DNA of 64,000 bases from Whalleya microplaca (taxonomy: Eukaryota; Ascomycota; Sordariomycetes; Xylariales; Xylariaceae): positions 248,001-312,000 of the forward strand of contig MU385711.1 in assembly GCA_022497155.1 (NCBI GenBank). The letters are read 5' to 3'. Of this stretch, positions 23,901 through 36,118 are shown piece by piece; the stretch's first letter is position 1; every line of letters begins with the position of its first letter. A program made the position numbers and the translations under genes. The notes beneath the pieces are model-generated. The model saw nothing but the letters and a program-made list of their open reading frames with translations. It was not told the origin of the DNA and searched no databases.

Positions 23901-25033
23901 GAACTAGCTTAAATTAAATAAAATAAAATAATAAATAAAATAAATAAAAAATCCTAAGCATTTAAAATTATAGCTCCGCTATAACTTAAATGCTAAATCT
24001 TTATCGATTTTATAATATACACTATTACCTTATAACAACCCTTTTTATTTTTATTATAAAAAAAGCTAATATTTCTATTATACTTTATTTAATTTTTTTA
24101 AATAAAGTAGTATTAATTATTATAAGCTTATTATAATATAAAAAAACTTGTTATATTTAATAAAAATTAAGTTATATTTTCGAAAAAGCTTTTTAAATAT
24201 AACGTTATAATTTATAATACCGTATTATAATAAATAATCGAATTTATAATATTAAATTTCTATATTTTTTAAGCGAATTTCCGAAATAATGTTTATATAA
24301 AATCTTTTAATAAATATAACGTTAATAAATTTAAAATTTTAAGACTTTTTTTTTCTTTTAACTTAAAAGATTTTAAAAAAGATTTTTTTATTTTATTTAA
24401 TAATAGGGAAACTCGAAATGCTTATTTTTATTACTTTATTATTTTAAGCAGGTCGGAAGTTTTTTAGGATTATTAATATTACATTATTAATTAAATAAAA
24501 AGTTTTATAATTATCGATAATAATATATTCCGAAAGTAGGTATTTTTCGAATTTTATTATAATATAAAAGCCCGGTAATTTTTTAAGTTTAAAATTTTTA
24601 AAAAAGTCGATTACCGCTTTTATAAAACGGTTAAAAATTATTAAATTTTAGGATTTTTTTTAAGCTTTTAATTTTTTCGATTACTTTTATTTTATAAGCT
24701 TTATTTTATTTACTATTTTTAAAAATAAATTTTATTTGTTAGGTTTTTTTACTTAAAAAGCTTGAAGCGTTTTTTAATCTCGGTAATACGAGACTTTTTC
24801 GGAATATTAATAATTTTATTATTTTTTTTAGTAATAATATATTATAAAATCGCGTATAATTTAAGCATTTAGTAATATAAACGCTTTTTAGCTAATAAAT
24901 AAAGGTATAATTATTTATTTTAAGTTTCGGAATTATTATTAAGCTTATTTAAAAATCTATTATCGGTAAATTTTTATTTAAGGTTTAAATTATTAAGCTG
25001 TTTTTTAAGCGTAATAAAAAAGCTTGGAGTAAT
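23901..25033 (-). other. Copia 5'-part, RIP-mutated, no readable motifs
   Basis: AT-rich continuation of the Copia interior after the Gypsy insertion. By position it should hold gag/protease on the minus strand; nothing specific was recognised. Confidence 0.4.
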
Positions 25034-25245
25034 TGTCAGATGCAGGGCTTATGCTATAAGCCCTATTGACCTATAAGCCTTATCGGGGACGTATCGGGGA
25101 AGGACCGGAGGTCCTTCCCTACCCTTTGTCTATATAAGGGAGGCTTCGCCCCCTTCATATACAAAGGGGACAAGAATCAGTGCACCTGTACTCATACCCT
25201 ATAGGTCAATATATTACCCGTGCCTAGCTACTACTATCTCTCACA
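25034..25245 (+). mobile_element. Probable solo LTR, largely spared by RIP
   Basis: A 212-bp segment beginning TGTCAGATGCAGGG and ending CTCTCACA, so TG...CA ends. It contains a TATATAAGGGAGGC TATA-like box and CpA/TpG dinucleotides, unlike the flanking desert. Internal short palindromes (AAGGACCGGAGGTCCTT) occur. The flanks GTAAT and GTTTT do not form a clean target duplication. The size and ends suggest an LTR left by recombination, inserted after most of the RIP had occurred. Confidence 0.55.
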
Positions 25246-26233
25246 GTTTTATTTCGAGCTTTTAGTTAGTTTTTATATAATAAAGTTCCGAATTAATCTT
25301 TATATTAAGCTAATATAATTAATCGATTCCTTAAATAATTGTTTTTAATAATATTGCCGAGCTTTTTTATTATTTAGTTAAAGGTTAAACAAGTTCCCAC
25401 TATATTAAGGAAATTTTTAACCGCTAGTATTTTATCGATTTTAAGAAGCTCGTAAATTTAAGCGTTTATAAAAGCTCGATATTATTTCATATATTATTTA
25501 TTAGGCTTAATCGAGCTTTTTTTAGCTTTAATTAATATTTATCGATAGGTTTTTAATACTATAATTCGAGTGCTCGCTATCGAAAATGCTAAAAAGTTTT
25601 TTAAAGCTTTAATAATATTTTAAATTATAATTATATCTTTTTAAAAACTTATAGTTATTATTAAAACTTTTAAATTAGGGTTAATTATTTTAAATACTTA
25701 ATTTTAAATTACGTTATAATACCCGTAATTATTATTTTAATTAATAGCGGTAACGCTATAAATTTTTGCCTAGTTTTTAAAACTTTTTATTACTTTTTTA
25801 TCGGTAGGTTCGGAAAGCTTTTTTAAGGTTTATAAACAGCCCGTTTTTAGCAAAGCTTGCTATTTTTATAGGCTTTTATTATAAGGTAAAAATTTTTTTA
25901 TAATTTGTGCAGCTTTAATTTCCTTAAGCATAGGTATTACTAGGAGGAAAGTGTAAAAATCGCTGCTATCGGGAGCGTTTAAATTAACCAAATGCTATAT
26001 TTTATAGATTTTATAGTTAGCTTTTAATTAAATATATTATTTAAGCTAGCTGTAACTGTTTTTAAGGAGCGTAATAATAAAGATTAAATTAATTATTAAA
26101 AATATAATATTAAGCTCGTTTATAATTCGAAAAATTGTTATAAAGAAAAAGAGAATATAAAAAATAAAATAGTTTAATTTTAATAAGTAATTATTAAAAA
26201 GTACTAGCTTTAAGCGTTAACCGGGCTTATAAT
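25246..26233 (-). other. Copia interior next to its 5' LTR
   Basis: AT-rich and RIP-mutated; the last part should include leader and primer-binding region, not identifiable here. Confidence 0.4.
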
Positions 26234-26426
26234 TATTATAGTTATAATATATATAAAAATAATTTAAGTACTACTATAATTACTTAAATAAAATTATATA
26301 AAAATTTAAAATCCGAAAGATCTTTTAGTTATAAAAAATCTTTTTTAAGCTTATAAATTTCGGAGTAATATTGCTCCGAGATCTATAGGCTTAAAAGAGA
26401 TTTTTAATATCCCTATTATCGTGACA
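26234..26426 (-). repeat. LTR of the Copia element (right, 5' LTR)
   Basis: Partner of 10625-10816. It keeps the canonical ...GTGACA end and is followed by the target duplication CCTAT. It lies 140 bp from the start of the island gene. Confidence 0.85.
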
Positions 26427-26566
26427 CCTATTTATTCATCTTCTTTTTATTATCTGTAGCTAACAACTTGAATTACACTAAATGAGACAGCTCATGTAAT
26501 CTACAATTATCTATCACACCTTTCGAGTAGGTTTAAACTAAGTAGTATTGCACGTATTTCACCAAA

Positions 26567-27146
26567 ATGCCAGCCAAAAGTGACTTTGCGTCGCTCACTT
26601 CAACCTGAATCCATTACACTAAGCACAATCCCATACGCAGGAAAGGCAGAGGACGCCCCGTCCAGCGCATCAGCTGCACCTGCCTCGCCAAAGAAGCAGA
26701 AGATTGAGGCCAGCGAGGCTAGCACGTCCGCAGCACCAACTGTCCCAGCGCAGAACAAGGACGCCGCTAAAGCCATACGTGAGAAGGCCTACAAGCTCGG
26801 AACCCTTGTCTACAAGCAGGTCAAGAAGCAGATGAAATGGGTGCCGTCGTGCCGTCGCGGTACAGCCCGCTGGTCTTACACGGGCAGCGTCTCGGATCCA
26901 GCTGTATTCTTCAAGACCTTTGGCGAGAGCCCGACTGATGCTAAGGGTAAGAAGTGGAAGCAGAAGAGAGTCCCTGTCCACGAAATCTTCTTCGGCAATA
27001 TTGAGGCCTCAATTCGCTTTGGCTCGCTCAAGATCACCGGCACACACGTTACGCTGAAGTGGGATGAGGAGAACTCCATGTTCACTGTCAGTGGTCGCTA
27101 TGGACTGGCGCACCTTGCTCATGTGGTGGATGAAGATGAAGAGTAG
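26567..27146 (+). CDS. Unrecognised basic, probably nuclear protein (172 aa) on a gene island
   Basis: Exons 26567-26579 and 26641-27146; the 61-nt intron has donor GTGACT, branch-like CACTAAG and acceptor CAG. Splicing joins MPAK to RKAEDAPSS, creating an N-terminal KRK cluster followed by SPKKQKIE: a bipartite-like nuclear signal. Residues 1-55 are low-complexity Ala/Ser/Pro; residues about 60-160 look globular (WVPSCRRGTARWSYTG, VPVHEIFFGNIEASIRFGS, VTLKWDEENSMFTVSGRYGL); the tail is acidic (DEDEE). I do not recognise the family. The frame is clean and codon use normal although Copia and block B elements lie 140 and about 715 bp away, so it escaped RIP leakage or is under selection. A nuclear role is inference. 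Confidence 0.8.
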
Positions 27147-27861
27147 ATTCTCCAGACCTTGCTTTTATTGCGAATCGATCAAAAGCCATGTAGGGAGGAG
27201 GAATCTTAAGAAGGACCAATGGCAATTATCAGAACAGTGCTCTGTGCCGAAAATATGGAAATGTATAAAAAGGTTTGATGGCGATCAGAAACAGGGCGCA
27301 TTTGCTGTATTTTCCCATTATATTAACTAGCACTACTTCATCTACCATCATAACATGTTAGGAATCTATTCTCAAGGTCTGTTGCTTGCCACTAGTGATC
27401 ACCCTATGTACAGTCAGGCGAGCTAGCCCTAAGTGAGAGTTTGGCAATGATGATATATCTTCTTATCTGTGTAAAGCTTCCGTTGCGGTTACGTCCGTGA
27501 ACATGTTCTTCTGGGGAATCTTGACTGGAATATTAATACGTAGATTTCGGAGAGAACTTATTGAATTGCTGGCACATGTAATATAATTAATCGGGATCAT
27601 GATCTCTAAAAGGATGACCACAGACTGATGCCTCCGATGTCCTCTTTCGAGCGATGTTTGGTTTAATGATTGGACAGTAGTAGGTATGTGATAGATATTG
27701 CTTATCGTTTGCTTATAGCATCCATGTAAATCCTTTGTGCAATCAAAGTATTAGAGTTTTATAGAGTTTGTAACATCCACAGACTACCCTTTTACCCACA
27801 ATAGTAGTGGGAATCGAAAGTTTCTGTTATACGATCGAATAGATAATCTAAAGTTCTATTG
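27147..27861. other. Island gene 3' region and spacer
   Basis: Normal base composition up to about 27850, no further gene seen. An 88-codon frame at 27064-27330 overlaps the gene in another frame and is a shadow. Confidence 0.5.
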
Positions 27862-28010
27862 AACCGTTATAGACTTATATATAGGAGTCTTATAAGACTC
27901 CCACTAATTCCCATAAGAAGTGATGGGACTTTTATATAAGTTTTACGCTAGTAGTGGGACTCTTATAAAATTTCCCTCCCATTATATATTTTTATAGGAT
28001 TTTTATAAGA
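27862..28010. repeat. Left border repeat cluster of block B
   Basis: Contains the 16-bp perfect palindrome GAGTCTTATAAGACTC and three GGGACT/GGGACTC copies within 100 bp, a subterminal-repeat-like arrangement. Confidence 0.5.
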
Positions 28011-28599
28011 AATATATATATATTAATAAAACAGATAAAATTTCGAAATAATTATAAAATAATTAACTAAAACTTATATATTAATATAAATTAATAAATG
28101 CTTAAATATTTATATTAATAAATAGTAAAAATATTTATATAAAGTTTTATATTTTAAATATTAGTATTTTTTAAAAACTAAATATTATTAAATTATTATT
28201 TTAATTAAACTATAGAAAATTATTTTTTTATAGTTTTAAATTATTAACTTTTTTTTTATATTTTTCGGTTTTTTAAAACTTATCGAGCTAGTATAGCCTA
28301 ATATTATTTTAAAGCCGTTTTTTTTATGCCGCCCGATTTTTCCGAGCTATTTCTTTATAATATATCTATCGTTTTAATAAATTAAGCGTATAATTTTTTA
28401 ATTATGCTTTTTATAAAGTTAGGAAATAATTAATAACTATTTTTATTAAAGTTATATTTTTAATTTATAATATAATTTAATTAGCGTAAATATAAATTAA
28501 GTTAAATATTAAAAACTTATTAAATTATTTTATAATTATTTTATTAATAATTATATTTTTTATTATTTCTGTTATAGTAAATTTAGTTATTTTTTAAAG

Positions 28600-29500
28600 G
28601 CTAAAAATAATAAAAGCTTGCTATTTATACTTTATATTAAATTACTAAGAAATTTCCCGGGCGAATTATTAAAAGGCAGCTTTAGAAATTAAAAGGTCGG
28701 TACTTTTTTAATAATAATAAATTTTACGCAAAATAACAACTATAATTAAATTAATAAAATAATTATGAAATAATTTTTTTACGTACTTCCTGGCTTTTAT
28801 TTGCGTACTTTTAGTTGCCGCGCGTTAGGCGCACTAAAAATAAGAGTCTTTTTTTTGTCTGCTTTTAAGGTTTTTTTTTAGTTAATAAAATAGGTATTTT
28901 ATAAGCTATAGTTTTACGGCTTTTTTTATTTACAGTAAATTGAACTTTTTTAAGCTTAAAGTCGGTATTTTTTCCTTTTAAAAATAGTAGATTTATATTA
29001 GTATATCGTTATTTTTTTTCGGTAAAGTTTTTAATAATTATAATAGCAACTTTATTATTTATATTTATTTTTTTATTGTTTTTATTATTTTCGTTATTAT
29101 TATTAGCTTTATAGTTAGGTATTATTTTATTATATTTATTCCGGTTATTATTTTAAAAAATAAAATTAAAATTATTATTTAAGTTTAATATAATCTAAAA
29201 TTTTTTATTATAATACCGATTGTTATTATTATTTTTATTTATAAAATTATCGGTATTATTATTTTTATTTATAAAATTATCGGCATTATTATTTTTATTT
29301 ATAAAGTTATTAATATTAGTATTTTTATTTCTAAAGTTATTATTATTTATTTCGGTATTATTATCAGCGTTATTTTTAGTTACACCCTGGTTTTTTGCGG
29401 ATAGTTATTTTTAAATTTAATTATTAATTTTTAATGTTAAAATTGATATTTTTTAATTATTAAGCTAAAGCTAAAGCTTAATTATATTTTTTTAAAGTAA
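28600..29500 (-). pseudogene. Minus-strand coding relic, Asn-rich, unidentified
   Basis: Conceptual minus-strand translation is long and nearly stop-free: KNFTEKKQRYTNINLLF, KKVQFTVNKKSRKTIAYK, TKKTLIFSAPNARQ. It is preceded by an Asn-rich repeat region. Remaining stops fit RIP of Gln codons. It is not assignable to a known transposon protein by eye. Confidence 0.4.
29221..29345 (-). repeat. 30-bp tandem repeat encoding NNTDNFINK-type units
   Basis: Three to four units of about 30 bp (TATTATTTTTATTTATAAAA core). The reverse complement encodes the ten-residue unit DNFINKNNNT/A repeatedly, so it is a repeat within the minus-strand relic; the plus-strand hydrophobic frame is a shadow. Confidence 0.65.
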
Positions 29501-29929
29501 GATTTATAATTCGCAAAGATTTACGCTTTTTTTATAAAGCTTATTAATATTTAATTATTTTATAATTATTTTATTATTTTATTAAAAGGTTTAAATTACT
29601 ACTACCGGCAGTTTTTTTATTTATTATTTTATTTATAAATTTAGTAATATCGGTATTTTATATTATAAAAAATAAGTATACGATTATTTTTTAATTATTT
29701 AGGGGCATTTATTTTAGCTTAATTAATAATGAAATTAAGACTTTTAAATTAGGAATTATTTAATAACATATGTTAAGATTTAGCTTTAGCATTAAACTTT
29801 AAATTATTTATTTATAATAATTAGCAAATAATTATTAGCTAAATATTTTATTTTATACCTTAAGTTAATAATTACTTATAAGTAATTTTTAAATGTTATA
29901 ATCGGTTTAATATAAATAAATATATAATT

Positions 29930-30300
29930 AAAAGTCGATTATTTCGTAATTATTTCGATTAATAAAATAAATTTAATTACAAGCGACCGTAAGAAATAAT
30001 AGAAATAATAAAGGTAAAAAAGTAAAGTGGTTATATATAAGCTTTTTACCGGTTACATTTACTTAAAAGTCGATTATTTTATAATTATTTCGATTAATTT
30101 ATTAAATTTAATTAAATGCGACCGCGGGAAATAATAAAAGTAATAAAAATAAAAAAAATAAATTAGTTATAAGCTTTTTATTAATTACATTTACTTAAAA
30201 GTCGATTATTTTACGATTATTTTAATTAATTAATTAAATTTAATTAAATGTAATTACGGGAAATAATAAAAGTAATAAAAGTAAAAAAAGTAAATTATTG
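29930..30300. repeat. ~133-bp tandem repeat, about 2.8 copies
   Basis: AAAAGTCGATTATTT starts at 29930, 30065 and 30197 (spacing 135 and 132). Each unit includes one dimeric GATTATTTCG-type motif and a GGGAAATAATAAAAGTAATAA-like segment, and ends next to the truncated Gypsy copy. Confidence 0.75.
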
Positions 30301-30302
30301 TT

Positions 30303-33300
30303 TAAGACAAGGATTTTTAAAGGAATGCCCACTCTTACACATAACGTATCGACTTATAGCTCCTAAATTTCGGTTAGGGCTATTAATCGGAACAGGGTCT
30401 TATGCCTTTAGTCCAGCATTTTTGCCTTTTAAGTATATAGTAACTCCAGCTTGCGTAAAATAATATCGGCCACTATATTATCTTTCTTTAGTCGGTAAAT
30501 AATCGTAAAGTTATATTTTACTAACATTTCCGACCAGCCTACCTATCGTAAATTAAGATATTACTTAATCCCGAAATACTCGAGCGTATAATAATTAGTA
30601 ATAAAAAAAAAAGTAGCTTAAATTCCGATAAATTTTACCCGCTAAACCTATAATGCTTTAACTATTATAAGCATCTCTTTATTATATATACCGTAATTTA
30701 GCTTTACGCCATATATTATTTTTAAATAAAACGCGTATAAATGCCATTTATTATTATCCCTACGTTATAATAAAATATTAGTTAATATTTTATTAAACGC
30801 GTTAGTTTTTATTTTTATATTTTTACCGTAATTAAAATATACTAATAAAAAAGCGTTAGTTAAATTATCCTTTAACCTTTAAAATATAATTTTATAATAT
30901 TTATCCCAGCTTTATCGGACCTTTATTTTCGTTAATTAAAAAAGCGGCTTAGCCGTTTTACTATATTAGGATATAAATTTTCGGTAAAAATTATAAAAGC
31001 TTAAAAACAACTATACTTTTCGTACGCGTTCGGGCATAACTTAATCCTAGATTACTTATATTTTAGCGGGGTTAACGCGTATGCCGTTTATACCCATAAT
31101 ATACCTTAAAAATTTCGTTTAAATAACGTAAAATTTACATTTTTTAAGATCCGCTTAAAAACCCGCGTCTTTTAGTTATTAAAAAACCTTTTATACGTAA
31201 ATACGGTATTTTTTAATCGACTTTAAAAAAACTAAAATATTATTTATATATACACTATAAAAGTTATTAAAAAAATCGAATAACGCATTATTAATATACT
31301 GTTAAAAAATAAAAAGTCTATTTATAAGTTTAAAAAAAAGGACCTTATATTTATATATGCCGTATTATATCCGGAATGTCGTAAAGTTTTTATCTTCCGG
31401 TTATATATAGATATAATAAAAGGCTTATCGGATATCGATTTTAATAAAAATTTTAGCTTTAAATATTTATACTAAAGTCTTCTTAATAAGCGGCAAAAAA
31501 TATTTGTCCTTTTTTATAAGCACGTTTAACTTCCGATAATTTATATAAAATTATAGTCTGCCGTTAGCTTTAGATATAAATAATATAAAAGCTACTTAAA
31601 AAATTAAACTGGAAATAATAAATTCCTTACGCAAATTCTCGTTAAAATACTCGCGTATTACTTTTAATTTATCTAATAATATTTTATATAAGGGGCTATA
31701 TCTTAAGTTTATAGCTAACTTTCCTTTTTCTTACTTTATTTTATAGTTAAAGATATAATTAGGCGGCAAAATATTTAAGTTAACCTTATTAAAGATACGG
31801 AATAAATTCCGGTACTTCTTTAAAACAGTTTCCTAGGCTTTTTTTTTAAAATCTTCCGTTTCTTTTTTAAAGAAAGCCTTTTCTTTTTTATTATATATTA
31901 ATTAGTCAATCTTATATAATATAATTATATATATATAGGTTTTTCGCGCCGCTTTAAAAAAAAGTTCTACATTAATAACCGCTATATTTATTAGTTGCCA
32001 CTTATATTACCTAATTACGTCCTTTCGTAATTTATAGGCGCTTTTTACGTTATATTCTCATTCGCCCTTTTTATTAGCGCGCTCTTTCTATAGGATAAAA
32101 AATTCGATAAAAAGTCGCAAATCTAGATATAAGTCTTAGTTTATAAACTTCTGCCATTCGGGCTTGCCGGAACGTTTTCGGGAACGCCGCTAAATAATTT
32201 CTTTCGGTCGCCAATTAATAAATTATATTACCGGCTTCGGTTAAGGCTATTTCGGGCAGCGACGCAACTCTTTTAACTCTCGAACTCGTCGCCGTATAAC
32301 TTCTGTCATTTTTTCAATAAATATAAGCTTATATTACGTTTTAAATTTGGAAGCCCGACTATCGGCATAACGCTTTTTATTCTTATTTAATACCTTATTA
32401 CAGCGGTTAATATCTAATTAAAAAAAATTATTTTTAAGAAAGTTTTCCGTATCCTTTATATCGAGATTATAAAAACCCGGAAAATTATTACGCGATATAT
32501 TTTTAGGGTATATTAATTATTAGTGCCGACAATTTACTAATATATTTTTATTAGCTAACTAACTTTTTCCGAAAATTAAGTTATATTTTATATCTATTAT
32601 AAAAAAAACTTTATCGCGAAAAATGTAACTATTTATTTACAGGTTTAGTTATAAAGCTTTATTAATTGCTTAAATACCTTTTTCGTTATATTTTTTAATA
32701 TATTTTAAAATAAACCTTATAATAATTTTCGGGCATAAATATTACTTAATTTTTTTTACGAAAGATTTATTTATTATAATATAAATATTTACTTTAATAT
32801 TACTAAATATATTTTTTATTTTTAATAAAAAGCTATATATTAATAAAATATATTTTAATAAAAAAGGTATGCCACTTAAATAAGCGCTTAAGAAATCCCG
32901 GGGAACCTTTATTATTAAATTAGCTAAACTAACTTATAATACCTTAGCCTTAAAAATAAAGTCTAATTATCTTAAAGTTTCGCGTTTCCCGGCTCCTTTT
33001 TAATCCGATCTTCCGCTAAAACCTCTATTTTTAGCCGGATAAATTTCGCAAGAAAAGCGTTAACACAGGTAGCTTTATCCGCCAGGAATTAATTAAAACG
33101 TTAGTTTAAATATAAAAAGTATAGATAATTAGTTTTATTATATCTTTTATTATAATAATTAAAGTAACGTTTTTTAAACTTTACTAATTCGGTATTATTA
33201 CAAAAAAAGGGGTAAATATAAATACCGGATAATATAATTACTACATTATCAAACTCGTTTAAGCTAAAAATTAATCGTAACGTATTTCCTCTAAAAATTC

Positions 33301-35090
33301 GCTTATTATTTACGCGGAATAGTCCCGAAAACTAGGGTTTACCTATAGGTTTAGCCGTAATAGCAGTTTTAACAGTTCGGGCCGTATTATATATCTCGTT
33401 AGCCATTTAAAAAGTAAATATAATTTCGATATAATAAATAATATAACAGTTAAAATTATATAACGGATTAAAATATTAAACAGCCGTTTCGGTTTATAAA
33501 TAATAAATAAGTCGGCTATAAAATTTTTCCTTTCATTCGTTATAATATAATTGCCGCTTTTCTATTAATATAATAAACTCGTTCCTAAATTTTTAAAAGT
33601 TCTTTAATATTCTTATTTAAAATTCGATAAACTTAGCCCGGGTGCAGCAGACGCTATTAAAATTATGCCATTCCTTTTAAAAATATTCTATTAATATTAC
33701 AAAGGTTATTAAATAATATAAGTTAGTAAAACAGAAATATAGCTTTAATTATATCGACATATAGCCTTAAATATATAATTCGATAACCGCTATATACGCG
33801 CAATTAATCGGGAAATAATTTATATTAATAAATAACTGATTTTTTTATTTATAGTACTATATTTCGAAAGTAATAATATTACAATTAGTTTCGCCGTAAT
33901 AAATAAAAATATCGACTTTTATTATTTTTTTTTTATTTATACCGGATTCCGATACGTTTTATTAAAAGCTTTAGGTTAATAAATCGGTAACAGTTTAATT
34001 AGTTTTATTTAGCCGTACGTTAAAATCGTTAATTTAAGTATTATATCGCTCGATTTTTTTTACAAGTTTTTAACTACCTTATTTTAAGCCTTTCCTATTT
34101 AAAATCCCAATCGGACTAAAACATCTACATTTAATAAATAATTTTTCGCTATAAAACTTATAATCTAAATCTATTAAAAAAAGGCTATAAATATAATAAT
34201 GCGGAGCTAAATCTTATAAAAAAAGGCGTTAAAATTAGTCGAGTATATTTTAAAAAACACCGATTTAATAAAAGTCCCGTCCGCTATAAAAAAAGCTTTT
34301 TTACCCGATTTAATAAGAGCCTTAAACGGGAAAATAAATCCTTTTTTACTTTTTATATATACGTTAGCTATATATACTTTAATACGTACTTTAAAGTTAT
34401 TTAATAAGATATTAATAACTAGCTGGTACGCTTTTTCTTTAAATTCCTTATTTTTAACTATTCGCTTAAAATTTTAATAAGTCGGAAAAATATTATTATT
34501 CTTTTTTTTTTGCGTAATATTTAAATTATTTAGTCGAAATCTTTTAGGATATATTAACGTCCCTTAATAGCCTAATATTTAAGGATAGTTTCGGGTCCCT
34601 TAAAATAGTCGGTTAATATTACCTTTTATATTTTTTAAGCGTCGTAAATAATAATATTACACGCGTAAGCGCGTTCCTAATCGGTAAGTAATATCCTTAA
34701 GTCGATCGTATTAATTATTAGTAATATATATAAAGTTATATAACCAAAATCACTAATACTAAAACGCATTCTTACAGTAATGCCGGTTAATTAATTAAAT
34801 CGGTATTAGGGAACTTAAGCTTTCTTAAGCTAAATAATAAATGTAATTTATTTATACTTACGCCTAAACTACTATAACTAAAAGCAGGGCTTTAATATAA
34901 GTACCAATTATATATTTATAAATAAATAAAGAGGAAAGCTATTTCGGACTATAGAAATTACTCAGAAAACTTAAGCCGGGTGCCCCGCCGGGCAGTAACT
35001 ATTCTGCCGTGCCGTTACCGATTAACATATAAGAATACGTAACAACAGGTGGTCTATGCGCCACACAGGTACGTACCTCCCGTAACTGCT
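30303..35090 (-). mobile_element. Truncated antisense Ty3/Gypsy element without integrase
   Basis: Minus-strand conceptual translation gives Gypsy RT/RNase H landmarks around 30.38-31.2 kb: FLRYIMGINGIRVNPAK, then LFLSFYNFYRKFI, YGIYNKEMLIIVKAL, NYYTLEYFGIK, YRLKKDNIVADIILRK. Upstream pol and gag follow toward 34.7 kb. The copy stops soon after RNase H at about 30.3 kb, so integrase and 3' LTR are missing. A less mutated 5'-LTR-like region containing TGTTGTTACGTATTC on the minus strand lies at about 34.8-35.09 kb. RIP stops pervade it. Confidence 0.8.
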
Positions 35091-35116
35091 TTTATTATAT
35101 TCTTTTTATATATAAA

Positions 35117-35385
35117 ATGCGCCCCGGACTTTTTTTAGGGTTATTTCCCGAACTAATCGCTAAAAAAGTTATTTTAAAAATAATAAATCCGTTATTTTTT
35201 AATATTTATAGATTTTTTATAATATAATTATTAAAATAGTTAATAAAATAATTATAAAATAATTAAATAATACTATATTTTCTATTTTTTTTTATAACAT
35301 TTATTATAATATATAAACGTTAGTTTATTTAAACGACATATTTTTTAACCCGGGTATTCCGGTTATTTTTTATTTTTATTAAATT
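35117..35385 (+). repeat. Direct repeat, copy 1 (~265 bp)
   Basis: Starts at AAATGCGCCCCGGACTTTTT and runs to CCCGGGTATTCCGGTTATTTT. It matches 35853-36118 with mainly transition differences, 736 bp apart, and contains one dimeric motif. Confidence 0.8.
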
Positions 35386-35852
35386 AAATTTATAATATTA
35401 AAATATTATTATATATAAATTAATTTAAAGTTTTAAAATATTAATTATATTATATTTAAATATTAGTTTTTTAATATTTTCGGTTTATATTATATAATAA
35501 ACCGAAAATATTAATAACTATATAATATTTTAATAATATTAAATTTATTATATATTTTAAGCTATTTATATATTAATATAAAATATTAACGAAATAATAA
35601 TTTATAAAAAGCTATTTATTAATATTAAAAGTTTTATTTCGAAAATAATAGGGCTAAGTCCGGTATATAATATTAAAATTAATTTATTTTAATATTCTAA
35701 TATTTATAATTTTTTTTTATAAATAAAATATTTTTTACTTATATTATATATTAATTAATATATATAATATATAAGTTGTTATATCCGAATAAAGTAATTA
35801 AAAATGATTTAATAGCTTTTTAAATAGCTTTTAGTGTATTTTTTTATATATG

Positions 35853-36118
35853 AAATACGTCCCGGACTTTTTTTAGGGTTATTTCCTAAACTAATTGCTA
35901 AAAAGGTTATTTTAAAAATAATAAAGCCGTTATTTTTTAATATTTCCGGATTTTTTATAATATAATTATTAAAATAGTTAATAAAATAATTATAAAATAA
36001 TTAAGTAATATTATATTTCCTAATTGTTTTTTATAACGTTTGCTATAATGTATAAAGGCTAGTTTATTTAAACAATATATTTTTTGACCCGGGTATTTCG
36101 GTTATTTTTTTATTACTG
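35853..36118 (+). repeat. Direct repeat, copy 2 (~265 bp)
   Basis: Partner of 35117-35385. It could be a tandem segmental duplication or terminal repeats of a 1-kb non-autonomous element; no target duplication was seen. Confidence 0.8.

Larger units (their letters stand above)
10625..26426 (-). mobile_element. RIP-degraded Copia-type LTR retrotransposon with nested insertions
   Basis: Direct terminal repeats 10625-10816 and 26234-26426 (192/193 bp) differ almost only by transitions. They are flanked by CCCAT (10620-10624) and CCTAT (26427-26431), a target duplication with one C/T change. The minus strand carries a Copia reverse transcriptase/RNase H remnant near 13.2-14.3 kb. Subtracting the nested Gypsy (7.28 kb) and a solo LTR leaves about 8.3 kb, somewhat long for Copia, so further insertions may lie at 10.8-13.0 kb. 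CpA/TpG is nearly absent, CpG is kept and every reading frame is broken: RIP, so no activity is expected. Confidence 0.85.

Noticed and set aside
29220..29414. Hydrophobic repetitive plus-strand frame
   Set aside because: It is the complement of an Asn-rich minus-strand repeat (NNTDNFINK units).
29930..30300. CRISPR-like repeat array
   Set aside because: Units of about 133 bp are contiguous tandem repeats without spacers, in a eukaryotic genome.
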